Shown in pieces: positions 1 through 11,284 of a stretch of DNA of 64,000 nt (positions are counted from its first letter, which is position 1; the number at the start of each line of letters is the position of its first letter). The notes below the pieces were generated by a model. That model was given only the letters and a program-made list of their open reading frames with translations. It was not told where the DNA came from and did no database searches. The position numbers and the translations under genes were made by a program. The stretch is taken from contig NC_133647.1 of NCBI RefSeq assembly GCF_009905375.1, forward strand, positions 135,031,263-135,095,262. Reading direction: 5' to 3'. Source of the DNA: Apium graveolens (Eukaryota > Streptophyta > Magnoliopsida > Apiales > Apiaceae).

Positions 1-1
1 A

Positions 2-3000
2 GGTTATCATGTTAATTTCTTTGAAGAACACTGTGAAATTGTGAGTAAATCTAAAGGCAAAGTTGTTCTAAAAGGATACAGGCGTGGTAACATTTATGAA
101 GCTAAGCTTTCAACAAGTACTGATGGTTCTGCAATCTGTCTGATGAGTAGAGCATCAATTGAAGAAAGCTGGAATTGGCATAAGAAACTCTCTCATTTAA
201 ATTTCAACAATATAAATGAACTGGTCAAGAAAGATCTTGTGAGAGGATTGCCAAACACAGTATTTGCTCCTGATGGTCTTTGTGATTCATGTTAGAAAGC
301 CAAACAAAGAAAATCTTTATTCAAGAGTAAGACTGAATCATCAATTCTTGAGCCTTATCATCTAATACATGTTGATCTATTTGGTCCAGTAAATGTCATG
401 TCTATTACAAAGAAGAAGTATGCGTTGGTCATAGTGGATGAGTTCACCAGATACACATGGGTGTATTTCTTGCATACAAAAAGTGAAACTGCATCAACCA
501 TGATTGATCATATCAAACATCTGGATAAAATGGTCAAAGATTCCGTGAAAGTTTTAAGGAGTGATAATGGCACTGAGTTCAAGAATTTGATAATGGAAGA
601 GTTCTGCAAAAGCCATGGAATAAAGCAGGAATTTTCTGCTCCTGGAACTCCACAACAAAATGGAGTTGTTGAAAGGAAGAATAGAACTCTCATTGAAGCT
701 ACACGTACAATGCTTGAAGAAGCAAAGCTTCCAACCTATTTCTGGGCTGAAGCTGTGCAGACTGCTTGTTTTACTCAAAATGCAACACTCATTAACAAGC
801 ATGGAAAAACACCATATGAGATGGTGAAGAAAAAGAAGCCAAATCTGAAATATTTTCATGTATTTGGATGCAAGTGTTTTGTTCTCAAGACTCATCCTGA
901 ACAGCTATCAAAGTTTGATCTAAAAGCTGATGAAGGAATCTTTGTTGGATATCCACTTTCCACAAAAGCCTTCAGAGTCTATAATTTGAGAACAAAAGTG
1001 GTCATGGAATCTATCAATGTCTCTTTTGATGACAAAAAGATTACTGGTCTTGAAGATTTCATTGACCATGATCAGCTGAGATTTGAAAATGAAGACTCAA
1101 ATTCTGATACAGAAAATCCTGACAGTCTAAGTCCTGATACTGTAAACTCTGATGGATTAAACTCTGATGTTATTGAAACTGTGGAGACTACGTCAAAGGA
1201 AGATGCACCTATGCAGGGGGAGCATACTCAAGATCCTACCACATCTCAAGAAACATCAGAACATGCATCTGGCTCTTCAAGTTCTGATTCATCAAGTTCT
1301 GATAAGCCAAGTTCTGATAGTGCCGAAAATCTAAATACTGAAGAATCCAACTCAGAGAGCATAGTTTCAGGGGGAGCATCAGAAAATGAAAATGAAAATA
1401 GCATGGATCATGGGGGAGCATCCAGTTCTAGAGAAAACCTTCCATCTGCAAGGAAGTGGACAAAATCACATACACCTGATTTGATAATTGGAAATCCTGA
1501 TGCAGGTGTCAGAACTAGAACAGGTACTTCAAATGAATGTCTTTACAATTCTTTTCTCTCTCAGACTGAGCCAAAGAAAGTGGAAGAAACTCTTCAAGAT
1601 GCTGATTGGGTGCAAGCAATGCAGGAAGAGTTGAATGAATTTGAAAGAAACAAAGTCTGGACCCTAGTGCCAAGACCAAAAAATAGATCTGTTGTTGGTA
1701 CAAAGTGGGTATTCAGAAATAAAACTGACAGTGATGGCATAATTACAAGGAATAAGGCAAGGCTGGTTACAAAAGGATATTCTCAACAGGAGGGAATTGA
1801 TTATGATGAAACATTTGCACCAGTTGCTAGGTTAGAAGCCATAAGGATATTCTTGGCTTATGCTGCTCACAAAAAAGTTTACTGTCTTTCAAATGGATGT
1901 GAAAAGTGCTTTTCTCAATGGAGAATTGGAGGAGGAGGTATATATTGAACAACCTCCAGGTTTTGTAGATACCAAACATCCAGATTATGTCTACAGGCTT
2001 GATAAAGCACTTTATGGACTTAAGCAAGCTCCTAGAGCATGGTATGAGACTTTAGCTCAGTTTCTTCTGGAAAGTGGATTCAACAGAGGGACAATAGACA
2101 AAACACTGTTCTACCTCAACCATGGAAAGGACTTACTTCTGGTCCAGATTTATGTTGATGATATCATTTTTGGATCTACAAATGACAAACTTTGCAAAAA
2201 GTTTGCCAAACTAATGCAGTCAAGATATCAGATGAGTATGATGGGGGAACTTAGCTATTTTCTGGGCCTTCAAGTCAAGCAGAATGAGGAAGGCACTTTT
2301 ATTTGTCAAACCAAGTACACCAGAAACTTGCTGAAGAAATTTGGAATGCAAGATTGTTCAAGTGCATCCACTCCAATGGCCACTGCGACAAAACTGGATA
2401 AGGATACCGGTAAATCAGTAGATATTACTGACTACAGAGGTATGATTGGCTCTCTACTCTATCTAACTGCTAGTAGACCTGATATCATGTATGCTACCTG
2501 TCTTTGTGCAAGATTTCAAGCAGATCCAAGAGAACCTCACTTAACAGCTGTAAAAAGAATCTTTAAGTATCTTAAAGGAACAGCTGCTCTGGGATTATGG
2601 TATCCTAGAGAATCAGATTTTAAACTAATAGGTTACTCAGATGCAGATTTTGCAGGTTGCAAAATTGACAGGAAAAGCACAAGTGGAAGCTGCCAATTTC
2701 TTGGAGGCAGATTGGTTTCTTGGTACAGCAAGAAACAAAAGTCAATTTCCACATCAACTGCAGAAGCAGAGTATATTGCTGCAGGAAGCTGTTGTGCACA
2801 GATTCTTTGGATGAAGAATCAGTTACTGGATTATGGGTTAACATATTTCAAAATCCCTATTTACTGTGATAATCAAAGTGCTATTGCTATGACAGGTAAT
2901 CCAGTTCAACACTCAATGACAAAGCACATCAGCATCAGGTACCACTTCATCAGGGAACATGTGGATGAAGGTACAGTGGAATTGCATTTTGTTCCCACAG

Positions 3001-3107
3001 ATCAACAACTAGCAGATATCTTCACAAAACCACTGTGTGAAGCTACTTTTACAAGATTGGTAAATGAACTTGGAATGGTTTCAGGTTCTTTCTCTAAATC
3101 TGCTTAG
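2..3107 (+). pseudogene. pol: Copia pol of element A: integrase, reverse transcriptase, RNase H (nearly intact)
   Basis: The frame enters in the GAG-pre-integrase domain (HKKLSHL about 179-199). Integrase core motifs are DLFGP (about 373), RSDNGTEF (about 565) and [10 protein letters not shown] (about 660), the D-D-E set. A Ser/Asp-rich linker follows at about 1090-1400. RT contains the catalytic box YVDDIIFG (2151-2174). RNase H includes SDADFAG (about 2638) and [12 protein letters not shown], and the frame ends shortly after ADIFTKP (about 3015). Only two lesions are visible: an in-frame TAG at 293-295 and a frameshift at an A-run (1871-1876) at the start of the RT core. Element B has no A-run at that place. 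The product would be the replication polyprotein acting in cytoplasmic virus-like particles. The homopolymer lesion could be a sequencing error; the nonsense codon looks real. Confidence 0.93.
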
Positions 3108-4455
3108 TCTTGTTCTGTGTTATCAGACTTTATGCTCAGTATTTACAGAATTAATCTCATTGTGTATTCTGTGCTTAATTGATAAATGTCTTTAAGTACT
3201 GACTGTTGTCTGATATATGTTTCTAAACTCTGATAAGTGATATGTCTGTTCAAGTACCTATTCAATCCTATGAGGATAACTGTGCTAGATACTGACCTAG
3301 TAGTCTTCAATAAACAAATGATTCCATGTAAGAAGTAATTATTTCAGTGGAAACCCTATGACACTAGCAAATTCTGATAATTGAGCTTAGTTAAGTTTAC
3401 TTTGTATATCTTATTACTAAGTCACAAATTAGAATAATGCTACTCATCTGTTAAGTTCTGATACTAGTAAAACTGCTGAATGTACTAAGTGCTGATAAAC
3501 CTCACTTATCAAAAGAAAAAGCAAAAAGATCAAAGAATAAAATCAGGTACTCCTTTGAGATCTAGAGTAAAAATATGGAAGGGACGACCCAAGTGCATTG
3601 CTGGTATTAAGTAGATATGCATTAGAAAAGCAAAATATTTTCTTGGTGACTTTTCACACTCTATGATTACTGGAGAAATACTCTGATAATAGCATAAATT
3701 CTGATACACAGTCGTGACTCACTTACACTGAGAAGCCACTGTAAAATAGAATTTCAAAAGATGCATAAAATTAGCACAAAACAGTTGAGGTGGACTCAAG
3801 CATGAACTCATTCATCAGTAGGTTTCAGGACAATGACAGCTCTTTAGCAAAATTTTAGTTATGCCTTATTTCTAAGATGTACTGAAGTGAATCAGACTTT
3901 ACTCTTTGTCTGTTATTTAGCTTAATGCACACACTAATCACTCCATCTGAATGATGAAAATTTCTGTGGTGGTCTATGTTATTTTAGATAAACAGTCATT
4001 GTGTCATTATTGCACAAATTCTGAGGACAAGTTCTAGTTACACGTTCTGATGATTAAGTTCTGAAGTCTATAACTCAGAACTTGTATGAGGATTTACTAA
4101 GATGGGCATTCTTTTTTCGAGTTAAGAAATTATGTTCTGATGACTGTTAAGTTCTGGTATAGGTCTAAGTTCTGATTTCTCAGTCTAATCCTTTACTTGG
4201 CTTATCTGTGAATAAAATTTGATAACAGTCTCAGTTCGAACTAGAATATGTTGAAGTGGAAGATTAATAGTCACTATGATTAGGATTAATGGTATTCGTA
4301 CTTGAACAGTCCACTGTTTCTTGTTTCTTGTGCGGTTTAAACCATGATTCCTCTTTCCAATGAATGTTATTCTTTTTCAAAGTCTAGGGAGAGAGGTAGA
4401 ATTAATTCTACCTGTCAGCATTCAATTTCTTTGCGTCTCCTGGCATTCTCTTGCC
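3108..4455 (+). other. Post-pol spacer of element A, no gene seen
   Basis: About 1.35 kb with stops in all frames. It is alignable by eye with the spacer after pol in element B (23457-24640), for example the shared GTACTCCTTTGAGATCTAGA and CAGTCGTGACTCACTTACAC stretches. The decanucleotide AAGTTCTGAT and close variants recur. Its conservation between copies despite lack of coding capacity suggests it belongs to the element and is not an insertion. Confidence 0.7.
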
Positions 4456-4463
4456 TATATAAG
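4456..4463 (+). promoter_or_regulatory. TATA box of the accessory ORF
   Basis: TATATAAG lies 73 bases upstream of the ATG at 4536. A pyrimidine- and CA-rich leader (TTCCCATCACAC, ACTCACTCTCG) follows, as is common in plant 5' leaders. The ATG context is CACAAATGGC, with G at +4. This is sequence inference only; no transcript evidence is available. Confidence 0.5.
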
Positions 4464-4535
4464 CAACCACTTCACATCAGCCTTCCCATCACACTTTTAT
4501 CGCAAACTCACTCTCGTTTTCATTTATCATCACAA

Positions 4536-4781
4536 ATGGCTGAATTTGGCTGGTTCTACAATTATGGTGATGAGACTGTTCATGTCTTTTTGAATGGAAT
4601 TCCAACTCCATACCCTATCACCAACATTCCTCACAATCTCTGGATTCAATTTCCAGAGGTTATCAAACATGATCTGGTGGCCGTTCAAAGAGAACTTCAT
4701 CTTCATCGTCTCCGCCAGCAAGAGCGAATCATCCGACTCACCATTCTGTTTGTCGAGAGTAGGAAGAAGAAGATGACTTAA
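4536..4781 (+). CDS. 81-residue accessory ORF inside SIRE element A, function unknown
   Basis: ATG at 4536, chosen because it has good plant context and follows a TATA box and leader; the frame itself is open from 4344. The protein begins MAEFGWFYNYGDETVHVFLN, has a central IPTPYPITNIPHNLWIQFPE stretch, and ends in a basic helix-forming tail (HLHRLRQQERIIRL, then ESRKKKMT). No signal peptide, membrane segment or enzyme motif is visible. The ORF sits in about 0.9 kb present in A but absent at the matching place in B, so it is either an acquired cassette or lost from B. AT-rich sequence with possible plant polyadenylation signals follows. Family unknown to me; it could be a DNA- or RNA-binding accessory factor, but that is a guess from charge alone. 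Confidence 0.5.
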   Translation: MAEFGWFYNYGDETVHVFLNGIPTPYPITNIPHNLWIQFPEVIKHDLVAVQRELHLHRLRQQERIIRLTILFVESRKKKMT

Positions 4782-5313
4782 TCTCGTCTTCTTCCTATTT
4801 TTCTTCATCATCAGCTTTGTCAGGCTTCTTAGCTAGGACTAATGATGTTGATGTTAGGTTTAGAAGCTTAGGGAAAATCTTGTATAAGTATTGATGTAAT
4901 TTCCATTTCATAAATGTATTGTCTTGATATATTAATGAAAGTTTTTTTTACTTCAAGATTTTGTCTCTGAGTTATTTTATCTTGTGTTGATAAATCCTGA
5001 TTGATATTCTGATGACCATATAAATTTTGTTTTATATTAAGTTCTGATTCATTTTCAGCACTTACTTATCTAATTTATCTTGGTCATTTTCATGTGATGT
5101 ATTTTCAGAATATCAATGATGCAGTGAAAAATATTCAATCAGTGATAACGGTTTAAATTTTGAATTAAAACTGTTTTCTCTTGATAAATGGAATGGTTTT
5201 TTCCTTGAAACTAGGCACATGGGTAAGTAATGATTCCTGTTTTCTCGAGCCCAGTAACTGTCTGTTATTACTGCATGTCTGACAGGTGTCCAACGGTAAT
5301 ATTTTGTTCAGAG
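4782..5313 (+). other. Spacer between accessory ORF and env-like promoter, with possible poly(A) region
   Basis: No gene. Just after the accessory ORF come TTGTATAAG, TTGATGTAATTTCC and AATGAA (about 4934) followed by a T-run, which resembles a loose plant 3'-end region. The rest is AT-rich with several TTCTGAT motifs. From about 5145 the sequence corresponds to the B spacer just upstream of the env-like leader. Confidence 0.4.
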
Positions 5314-5319
5314 TATAAG
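5314..5319 (+). promoter_or_regulatory. TATA-like box upstream of env-like ORF, element A
   Basis: GAGTATAAGTAC lies about 160 bases before the ATG at 5476 and is followed by a T/C-rich leader (TTTAATCTTTTATTTTCTTC and CTCTCTCCTTAC). The same arrangement, with a stronger TATATATA, is at 24793 in element B. Conservation of a TATA plus pyrimidine leader at the same offset in two diverged copies supports a real internal promoter, but this is not proven. Confidence 0.45.
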
Positions 5320-5475
5320 TACAACAGAGAGAAGATTTCTTTAATCTTTTATTTTCTTCATATTTTATCTCTCTCCTTACTTTTACTCTCTTTCTCTTTT
5401 ATTTCTCACGTTGGTTTTTCCTACAAACATTATCTCAAACACCTAACAGGCATACTTGAATCTCATTTTTTTCAT

Positions 5476-8400
5476 ATGGCACCAAAGGATTTAATCATTG
5501 ATGGAGCTAAGTTTGTCCCCAACAACTATGCTGCAGTTCTTGATCACACTGAAGCTCCATCTGAATTGCACTTTGTGCAAGATCTTCTTGCACATAGTGA
5601 GGTTGGGTATGCATTAACACAGCCCTGAAATCTTTTCAAGCCAACAAGTTCTGAGGTTTTGGAGGACTGGACTTTTTGATGATGGTGGTCAAGTGGAACT
5701 CCCAGTATTATCTTCCAAGTGGGTGATTCATCCTTTGTAGTCACTCCTGGTACAGTACGCAGGGCTTTACATCTTCCAGAAGATTGTACTTTCTCAATTC
5801 CAGAGGACTCAGCCCTTCGGGAGTTAATGGCTGAATTGGGATATGAAAAGAGTCTGACGAAAACTTGGACAGTTGAAACGGGCTAAATATCAGAAGAGAA
5901 TGGAGTTTCTTCTTTGATTGCATCACCAAAGCTTTTGGGACCAAATGTTCAAATTTTGATGCTATCCCAATTCTGAGTCACACATAGGGTATGCTATTAT
6001 TCATCAAACTCATTTTGAATTTTGCAACTGGAATAATTGGTTTTATTGGGGATAGGATGACAGAGGATCGAGATGTTGTTTATTTTGCTAGATTCTGTCA
6101 ACTTATTTACACTTATTGTACTGATGAACCTCATTAGTCAGCACTCAAATTCCACCTTTTAAGGTTGCAAATGATACTTTAATGACCCTGTAAATGCTGA
6201 TACTAAGAAAAAAGTGGTTAGACCATTACAGATTCCTAAGTCTATAAAACAGATCCTGGTAAATGCTGATCCTGATACTTATAGATCTGTTTACTCTGAT
6301 GTCCAACCAACTCCAAACACCCAAAATCCATCAACCTCAGTACCTACCTCTCATTCTACTCAACCTACCCTCAGAACATATCTCAATGCTATCTCTCCAC
6401 TTCACAGACTGCTCAACTTTCATCTTCAGCACCTACTGTGAAGCCTTCATCTTCCAAGCCAAAGAGGACAAAGAATGTTCCTCAAACATCTCAAAAGAGA
6501 AGGAGGATTGTATTGAGAGATGAATCCGATTCTGAGGAACAGGTTTTCTTCTAGAGAACCTGTTGTTTCTAAAGCTGAGAAGAGATTTCTCAGAAGGATT
6601 CTGAAATTGGGGTTCTAGGCTTCTCAAGAGGCTTAGACGAATGACAGTTCTTGAAACTCCCAAGGAATCCAAATCAACAAGGAAATACAGAAATAGAGGG
6701 CACAAAGGCCAGTTTTAGATGATGAAGAGGAAGCAGCTAAGGAAGGGGATCAGGAATCTCTGATCTCACAAGACAAGGAATTTGCTCCAGTCACTTCTTC
6801 TCCATCAACTCCATCTCAGGAAGCTGTATCTGACAAGGCTAACTCACCATCTGTGTCTCTTGTTGATCCAGGCACAAGTGCTGATATTGATGTTCAACAC
6901 TTGGTTGTGTCTGAAGTATTTCTCTTAGAAGCTACAACAACAAATAATCCTTCCACAACACCTGTTACTGATGCTGTTCAAACTCCAGAGTTATCCACAA
7001 TACCTTCTCTGCATCAAGATGCTGATGATCAGACTTTAGGTGAGCACAGTATATGGCTGTTGATCAGAACTTAGTATCAGATCAGTAATTAGAGGATGCT
7101 GAAGCCTCCATTGCTACTCACACTATTGTCTTATCAGGAAGATACTGATTCTTTAAGTTCTGATGCTGCAAATGCCGGAGATACTGGTGATGCTGCTCCA
7201 ACTGTAGATGCTGATGAAGCAGGTCCTTCAGGACATACTCCTTAACAGACTCTTCCTAAGTCTGAAACTGGTAAAGAAGTTTGTTACCTGGGCTGCACCA
7301 GTACCTTGGAGTGAAACTCCTGCAGGTTAGGAGTGGACTAAGGAATGGAACTCAGTTTCATGTGTTCCAACTGCAATACATCTTGCTGAGCACTTGACTA
7401 AAGCTGATGAAATGTTAAATTCTGATGATTTAAAAACCCAGCTTAGAGTCACTGCATTGAGTATTAAACATCTACAAGGTCTTCATTCAACTACTCATGC
7501 AGAGCTACACAAGATTCAGGAGAACTTTATCAAACAAGAACAAGTTTGGAAAATTGATAAGAAAAAGTTCTTTCAACCTACCATTGACAGGATTGCTTAT
7601 ATTGAGAAAACTCAAGAGAAACAACAAGCTCAGATTGATGACATTCTGATAAATCAAGCTTCTCAGCAATCGCAACTTACTGAAATCCAATCCTCAGTGG
7701 AATTACTTATCTCTCTTTTACTACCTGTTGATGCCAAAAAGGGGAGAAGGTAATTAAGTCCAAATGCAACACTAACAAGACACTGGCAAGGAAAGGATGA
7801 TGGAAATGATGATCAAGGATACTCTGGAATGGGTAGCGGTCATAGTCAAGGTAGAAGGTTTACATCAAGACAATAGTCACAGGACAAGTTCTGATACTGG
7901 GAAAAGAATAAGTTCTGCTGCTGGTAAAAGGATAAGTTCTGATGAACTTCTAGATCTTGATGAGGAAATGTGAAGACAGTTATTTCTTCAAGAAAATCCA
8001 GGAATGGACTTGGAAAGTTTAAAGGAAGAAGAAGCCAGACTTAATCAGAGAAAGTCACATCTAAATCTGAAGCTTCTGGTAAAAAGTCACTTCCAAAACC
8101 TAAGGCATTGTGATCAAAGAAAGGACACATATTGAAGCAACGTTGGCTAGATCACAACCACAGATAGATCCAAGATCCAAGGGTAAAGAAAAGGTTGGTG
8201 AACCTATCAAGGTTTATGTACTTCCTGAGGAAGAAGAAATCACTGATGAAAAAGATGATCTTGCTCTGACTTCAAGAAAAGTCCTTAAAACAACCTCTGA
8301 CATGTCTCAAGTTGTTCAGAGTCAAGAAATTGTAAGTTCTGATATTCAGAAGAAGCAAGTAACCTCTGACAGAGCTCAAGTTAACTTGATATCAGAAAAT

Positions 8401-9175
8401 AGATCAAAGACACTCCTACCAGGATTCACTAAAGCAAAACAGACTCAATCTTTGAAGACTACTGCAAGTGGTTTGAAGCAAGAGTAGTTACTGGAAAGGA
8501 AGCTACAGATAAAACTGGATTGGGAAGTGTGATGAAAGAAGAGTACACAACACTACCAATGATCCAACTTCCTTGAGTGAACCAGGTATTGGAGCAACTC
8601 CTGAGAGATTGAATCAACTGGAATCTGTACAGATGGTTTACCATACCTACTTGAAAGAATACATCATGTTGTATTTCATGACAGATGGTAGGTTTTATCA
8701 TATAAGACAAAATGCCATTCCATTGAAGTATTTGAAGAATTGGAGCATGTACTTTTCTTACTTCAAGTGGATGACAGAATAACAGAGACTGCTGCAAACT
8801 ACTTAAAAGAATAGATTCAGAGACAGAAAAGGCTTTATTCTGTTAAGTCTGATCATATATGTTCCAAAGTACAGAGTTCACAATGGTGATATTGTTGATA
8901 TGAAGCCTAATACTGCACAGATCAGAACATATCTTGGTATTAAGGGACTTGAATTCAATCTAGAGTCTGACAAAGCTTATGTCATAAGACTAGATCAGGA
9001 GTTGAGAAAAGCAAAGATCAATGATCTCAGAGCTGCAATCTTTCAAACTGGTGAAGATACTGCAGAGCTTAAAGATGTCAAAAGGAGAATGATTGATGAA
9101 CTCAGATATGCTGAGAAATATTTGTTGAAGAACTATCTCAGAATAACTCCTGACATCAGAGAGATCAGAAAATGA
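5476..9175 (+). pseudogene. Env-like (third) ORF of SIRE element A, decayed
   Basis: Starts ATG 5476 (MAPKDLIIDGAKFVPNN), matching the start of the better copy in B (24967). Readable blocks in order are: an N-terminal globular block (about 5476-6130, broken by a frameshift near 5627), Ser/Pro/Thr-rich low-complexity sequence (about 6200-7260), a coiled-coil candidate (about 7394-7740, with HAELHKIQENF and YIEKTQEKQQAQ), an acidic and basic linker with SSD repeats, and a C-terminal block (about 8590-9175, with RLNQLESVQMVYH and KINDLRAAIFQTG). Many frameshifts and stops. I see no signal peptide or hydrophobic membrane segment in the readable parts, so 'envelope-like' describes position only. 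Length of about 1,200 codons agrees with B. Confidence 0.75.
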
Positions 9176-9378
9176 TGAAGCCAAGTCGAAGATCTACAAC
9201 TACTTAAATTCTGATATTTATACAGATGAAGTTGTTATCAGAAGTTGAAATTGGTAAAAGCTTTAAGGACTGTAAGTTGTAGTTATAGTCTAATTCTCAT
9301 GCATTTGTACTTAATGTTTTTGACATCATCAAAATCTGTTAAACTTGTATATTATGTTAATTTACAAGTTGGGGAGAT
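9176..9378 (+). other. 3' untranslated region and polypurine tract of element A
   Basis: Non-coding. It contains CATTTGTACTTAATGTTTTT and ends in TTGGGGAGAT directly before the LTR, the polypurine tract that primes plus-strand DNA synthesis. Elements B (28831-28844) and C (reverse complement near 11081-11095) have the same layout. Confidence 0.75.
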
Positions 9379-9982
9379 TGTTAGATATATTTGATAATGT
9401 CATGGCTAATATGTTTTATGTTTAGCTTTCAGATCTTACTTGAATAGGATAAATCAGTACTTAACTGTTGATCAGTACTTATACTGGAAGTCAGGACTTA
9501 AGGATATCAGTACATATGTTATCAGGAGATAATCGTCAGAAGATAGATATCAGAACTTAAGTGCTGAAGGACGATCAGATAAGGACAGTAGCTGATTAAA
9601 GGAAAGAAGATCAAGATAAACATAAGAAGAGATATGCATGAAGAAGGAATTTCGTGAAGAATGGAATACTTGGAAGAAAAGATATCTGATTGATATATTT
9701 AGGAAGCGAATTTATCCATATCAATTAGCGATTATCTTGTAACTGTGTAGTATATAAACACTATAGGGTTACACTATAAGTGTTATCATTGTTAGAGAAG
9801 ATTATTCATTGTAACCCTAGCAGCTCTCGTGATATTGTTCATCACTGAGAGGTAACAGTTCCATACTGTAACAGAGTTTATTGTTTCAATAAAGTTAGTT
9901 TCTGTTACTTAAGTTCTTAAAGTTCGATTTGAGTGTACTATACACTGTATTCACCCCCTCTACAGTGGTGTGTGACCTAACA
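9379..9982 (+). repeat. 3' LTR of element A (604 bp)
   Basis: Begins TGTTAGATATATTTG and ends GTGACCTAACA, with the inverted terminal bases TGTTAG/CTAACA. It is the same family as B's LTRs (17141-17744, 28845-29466) and C's LTR (10514-11080, reverse). A TATA box TATATAAA is at 9751-9758. Repeated ATCAGAACTTAAG-type motifs occupy the first half. Confidence 0.93.
9751..9758 (+). promoter_or_regulatory. LTR TATA box of element A
   Basis: TATATAAA in the U3 part of the LTR; the B 5' LTR has the same sequence at the same relative place (17506-17513). This would drive the genomic RNA from a 5' LTR; in this 3' LTR it could drive read-through into the flank. Confidence 0.6.
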
Positions 9983-10513
9983 ACTAATCAGATAACACGA
10001 AACTGATAAATGCCAACTTTCGTGCACGAATACCACACTACCAGACATCCACAAAAGAAATAGAAGCTGAATAGACACCAATTATATTGAACTATATGTC
10101 TATAGAATTTGACAACATAACGGTTTAATGCACAAGTTATCTATCGTGATTACATAGGGCAAGTGAGATGGTTAAAATTACCTACGAATCATGCACAACA
10201 ATAACGCATGAACCTATGCTAGCATGACAAGTTCTAAATCCCTAAATTCACTTTCGCTTCATTAAGAATTAACACACTATATTATAAGTTCGCGACTCAT
10301 AAGAGAATACGCACAACCAATACTAGGTTATCATACAATCACCACACACTAAGGCATCGAAACAATTCAACAGAAATCCATAAATAAATCCGCTGGAACT
10401 CCACGATAACGATTAGCGCATAATCGGACTCATCATCAACGTGGGTTCCGATGAAAGCATGGTATAAATGTAGTCTTTATAAACGAATAATAAACAAAGT
10501 ACAAAACAAGAGT
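9983..10513. other. Unassigned 531-bp segment between inverted SIRE copies
   Basis: No ORF and no recognised element. It is the remaining target sequence between the 3' end of A (plus) and the 3' end of C (minus). It has neither the SIRE LTR motifs nor coding features, and probably belongs to an older, unidentified repeat. Confidence 0.4.
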
Positions 10514-11080
10514 TGTTAGGTCACACAGCACTGTAGAAGGGGGTTGAATACAGTGTTTTACAATCAAATCGATTTCAACACAAGTATGTAACAAAGATCA
10601 AGTATTTAATAAACTCTGTTACAATATGAACTGTTGTTCTCTCTCAGTGATGAACAAAATATCACTAAGAGCTGCTAGGTTACAATGTATAATCTTCTCG
10701 ATAATGATAAACACATAGTGTAAACCCTAAGCTGTGTTATATAGTACACAGTTACAAGATATATTCTAATTGATATTGATATAATTCTGTCTCCTAAAAA
10801 TATATTAATCAGATATCTTCTACAAGTCTTATAGTTCTCTAACTCTTCTATGCATATCTTCTATTGTTTAGTCTCGATCTTCTCCTGTAAATCAGCTTCA
10901 TTCCTTAACTGAAAGTCATCCCGCACTTAAGTTCTGATATGTATCTTCTGACACTTAAGTTCTGAATTAAGTTCCGACTTCAGTAAGTCCTGATTTAGTA
11001 AGTCCTGATATGTCCCGTTGTTAAGTTCTGAAAATTAAACACAAATTATATTAGACATGACATCTCAAATATATCTAACA
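10514..11080 (-). repeat. 3' LTR of element C (567 bp, reverse complement)
   Basis: On the plus strand it starts TGTTAGGTCACAC and ends ATATATCTAACA, the reverse complement of the SIRE LTR ends seen in A and B. It is flanked at 11081 by ATCTCCCCCAACTTGTA, the complement of the polypurine tract region. About 40 bp shorter than the A LTR. Confidence 0.9.
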
Positions 11081-11284
11081 ATCTCCCCCAACTTGTAAAT
11101 TATGCAAAATATACAAGTTAATAGATTTGTGATGTCAAAAACATTTAAGTACAAATGCAATAAGAGTTTAACTAGATAAACTACAACTTACAGTCCTTGT
11201 AGCTTTTACCAATCTCACTGAGTATCTAAATCCAAAGTGATTCTTAACAAAGTTTGATATCAGCTTTTTTCTTTGATCCTCAGG

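Larger units (their letters stand above)
1..9982 (+). mobile_element. SIRE-type Ty1/copia LTR retrotransposon A, 5' end outside the window
   Basis: The window opens inside the pol frame and continues through integrase, RT and RNase H, a 2.4-kb spacer, an env-like frame and a complete 3' LTR. This order with extra coding sequence after RNase H is characteristic of the SIRE/Maximus copia lineage. The 3' LTR starts TGTTAG and ends CTAACA and is preceded by a G-rich polypurine tract. The 5' LTR, primer-binding site and gag are not in the window. The 5 bases after the LTR are ACTAA; the matching left target duplication cannot be checked. Confidence 0.9.

Noticed and set aside
554..895. Long antisense ORFs opposite copia and gypsy pol, for example 554-895, 20685-20984 and 60623-60946
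   Set aside because: They mirror codon use of the sense frame and contain no known motif.
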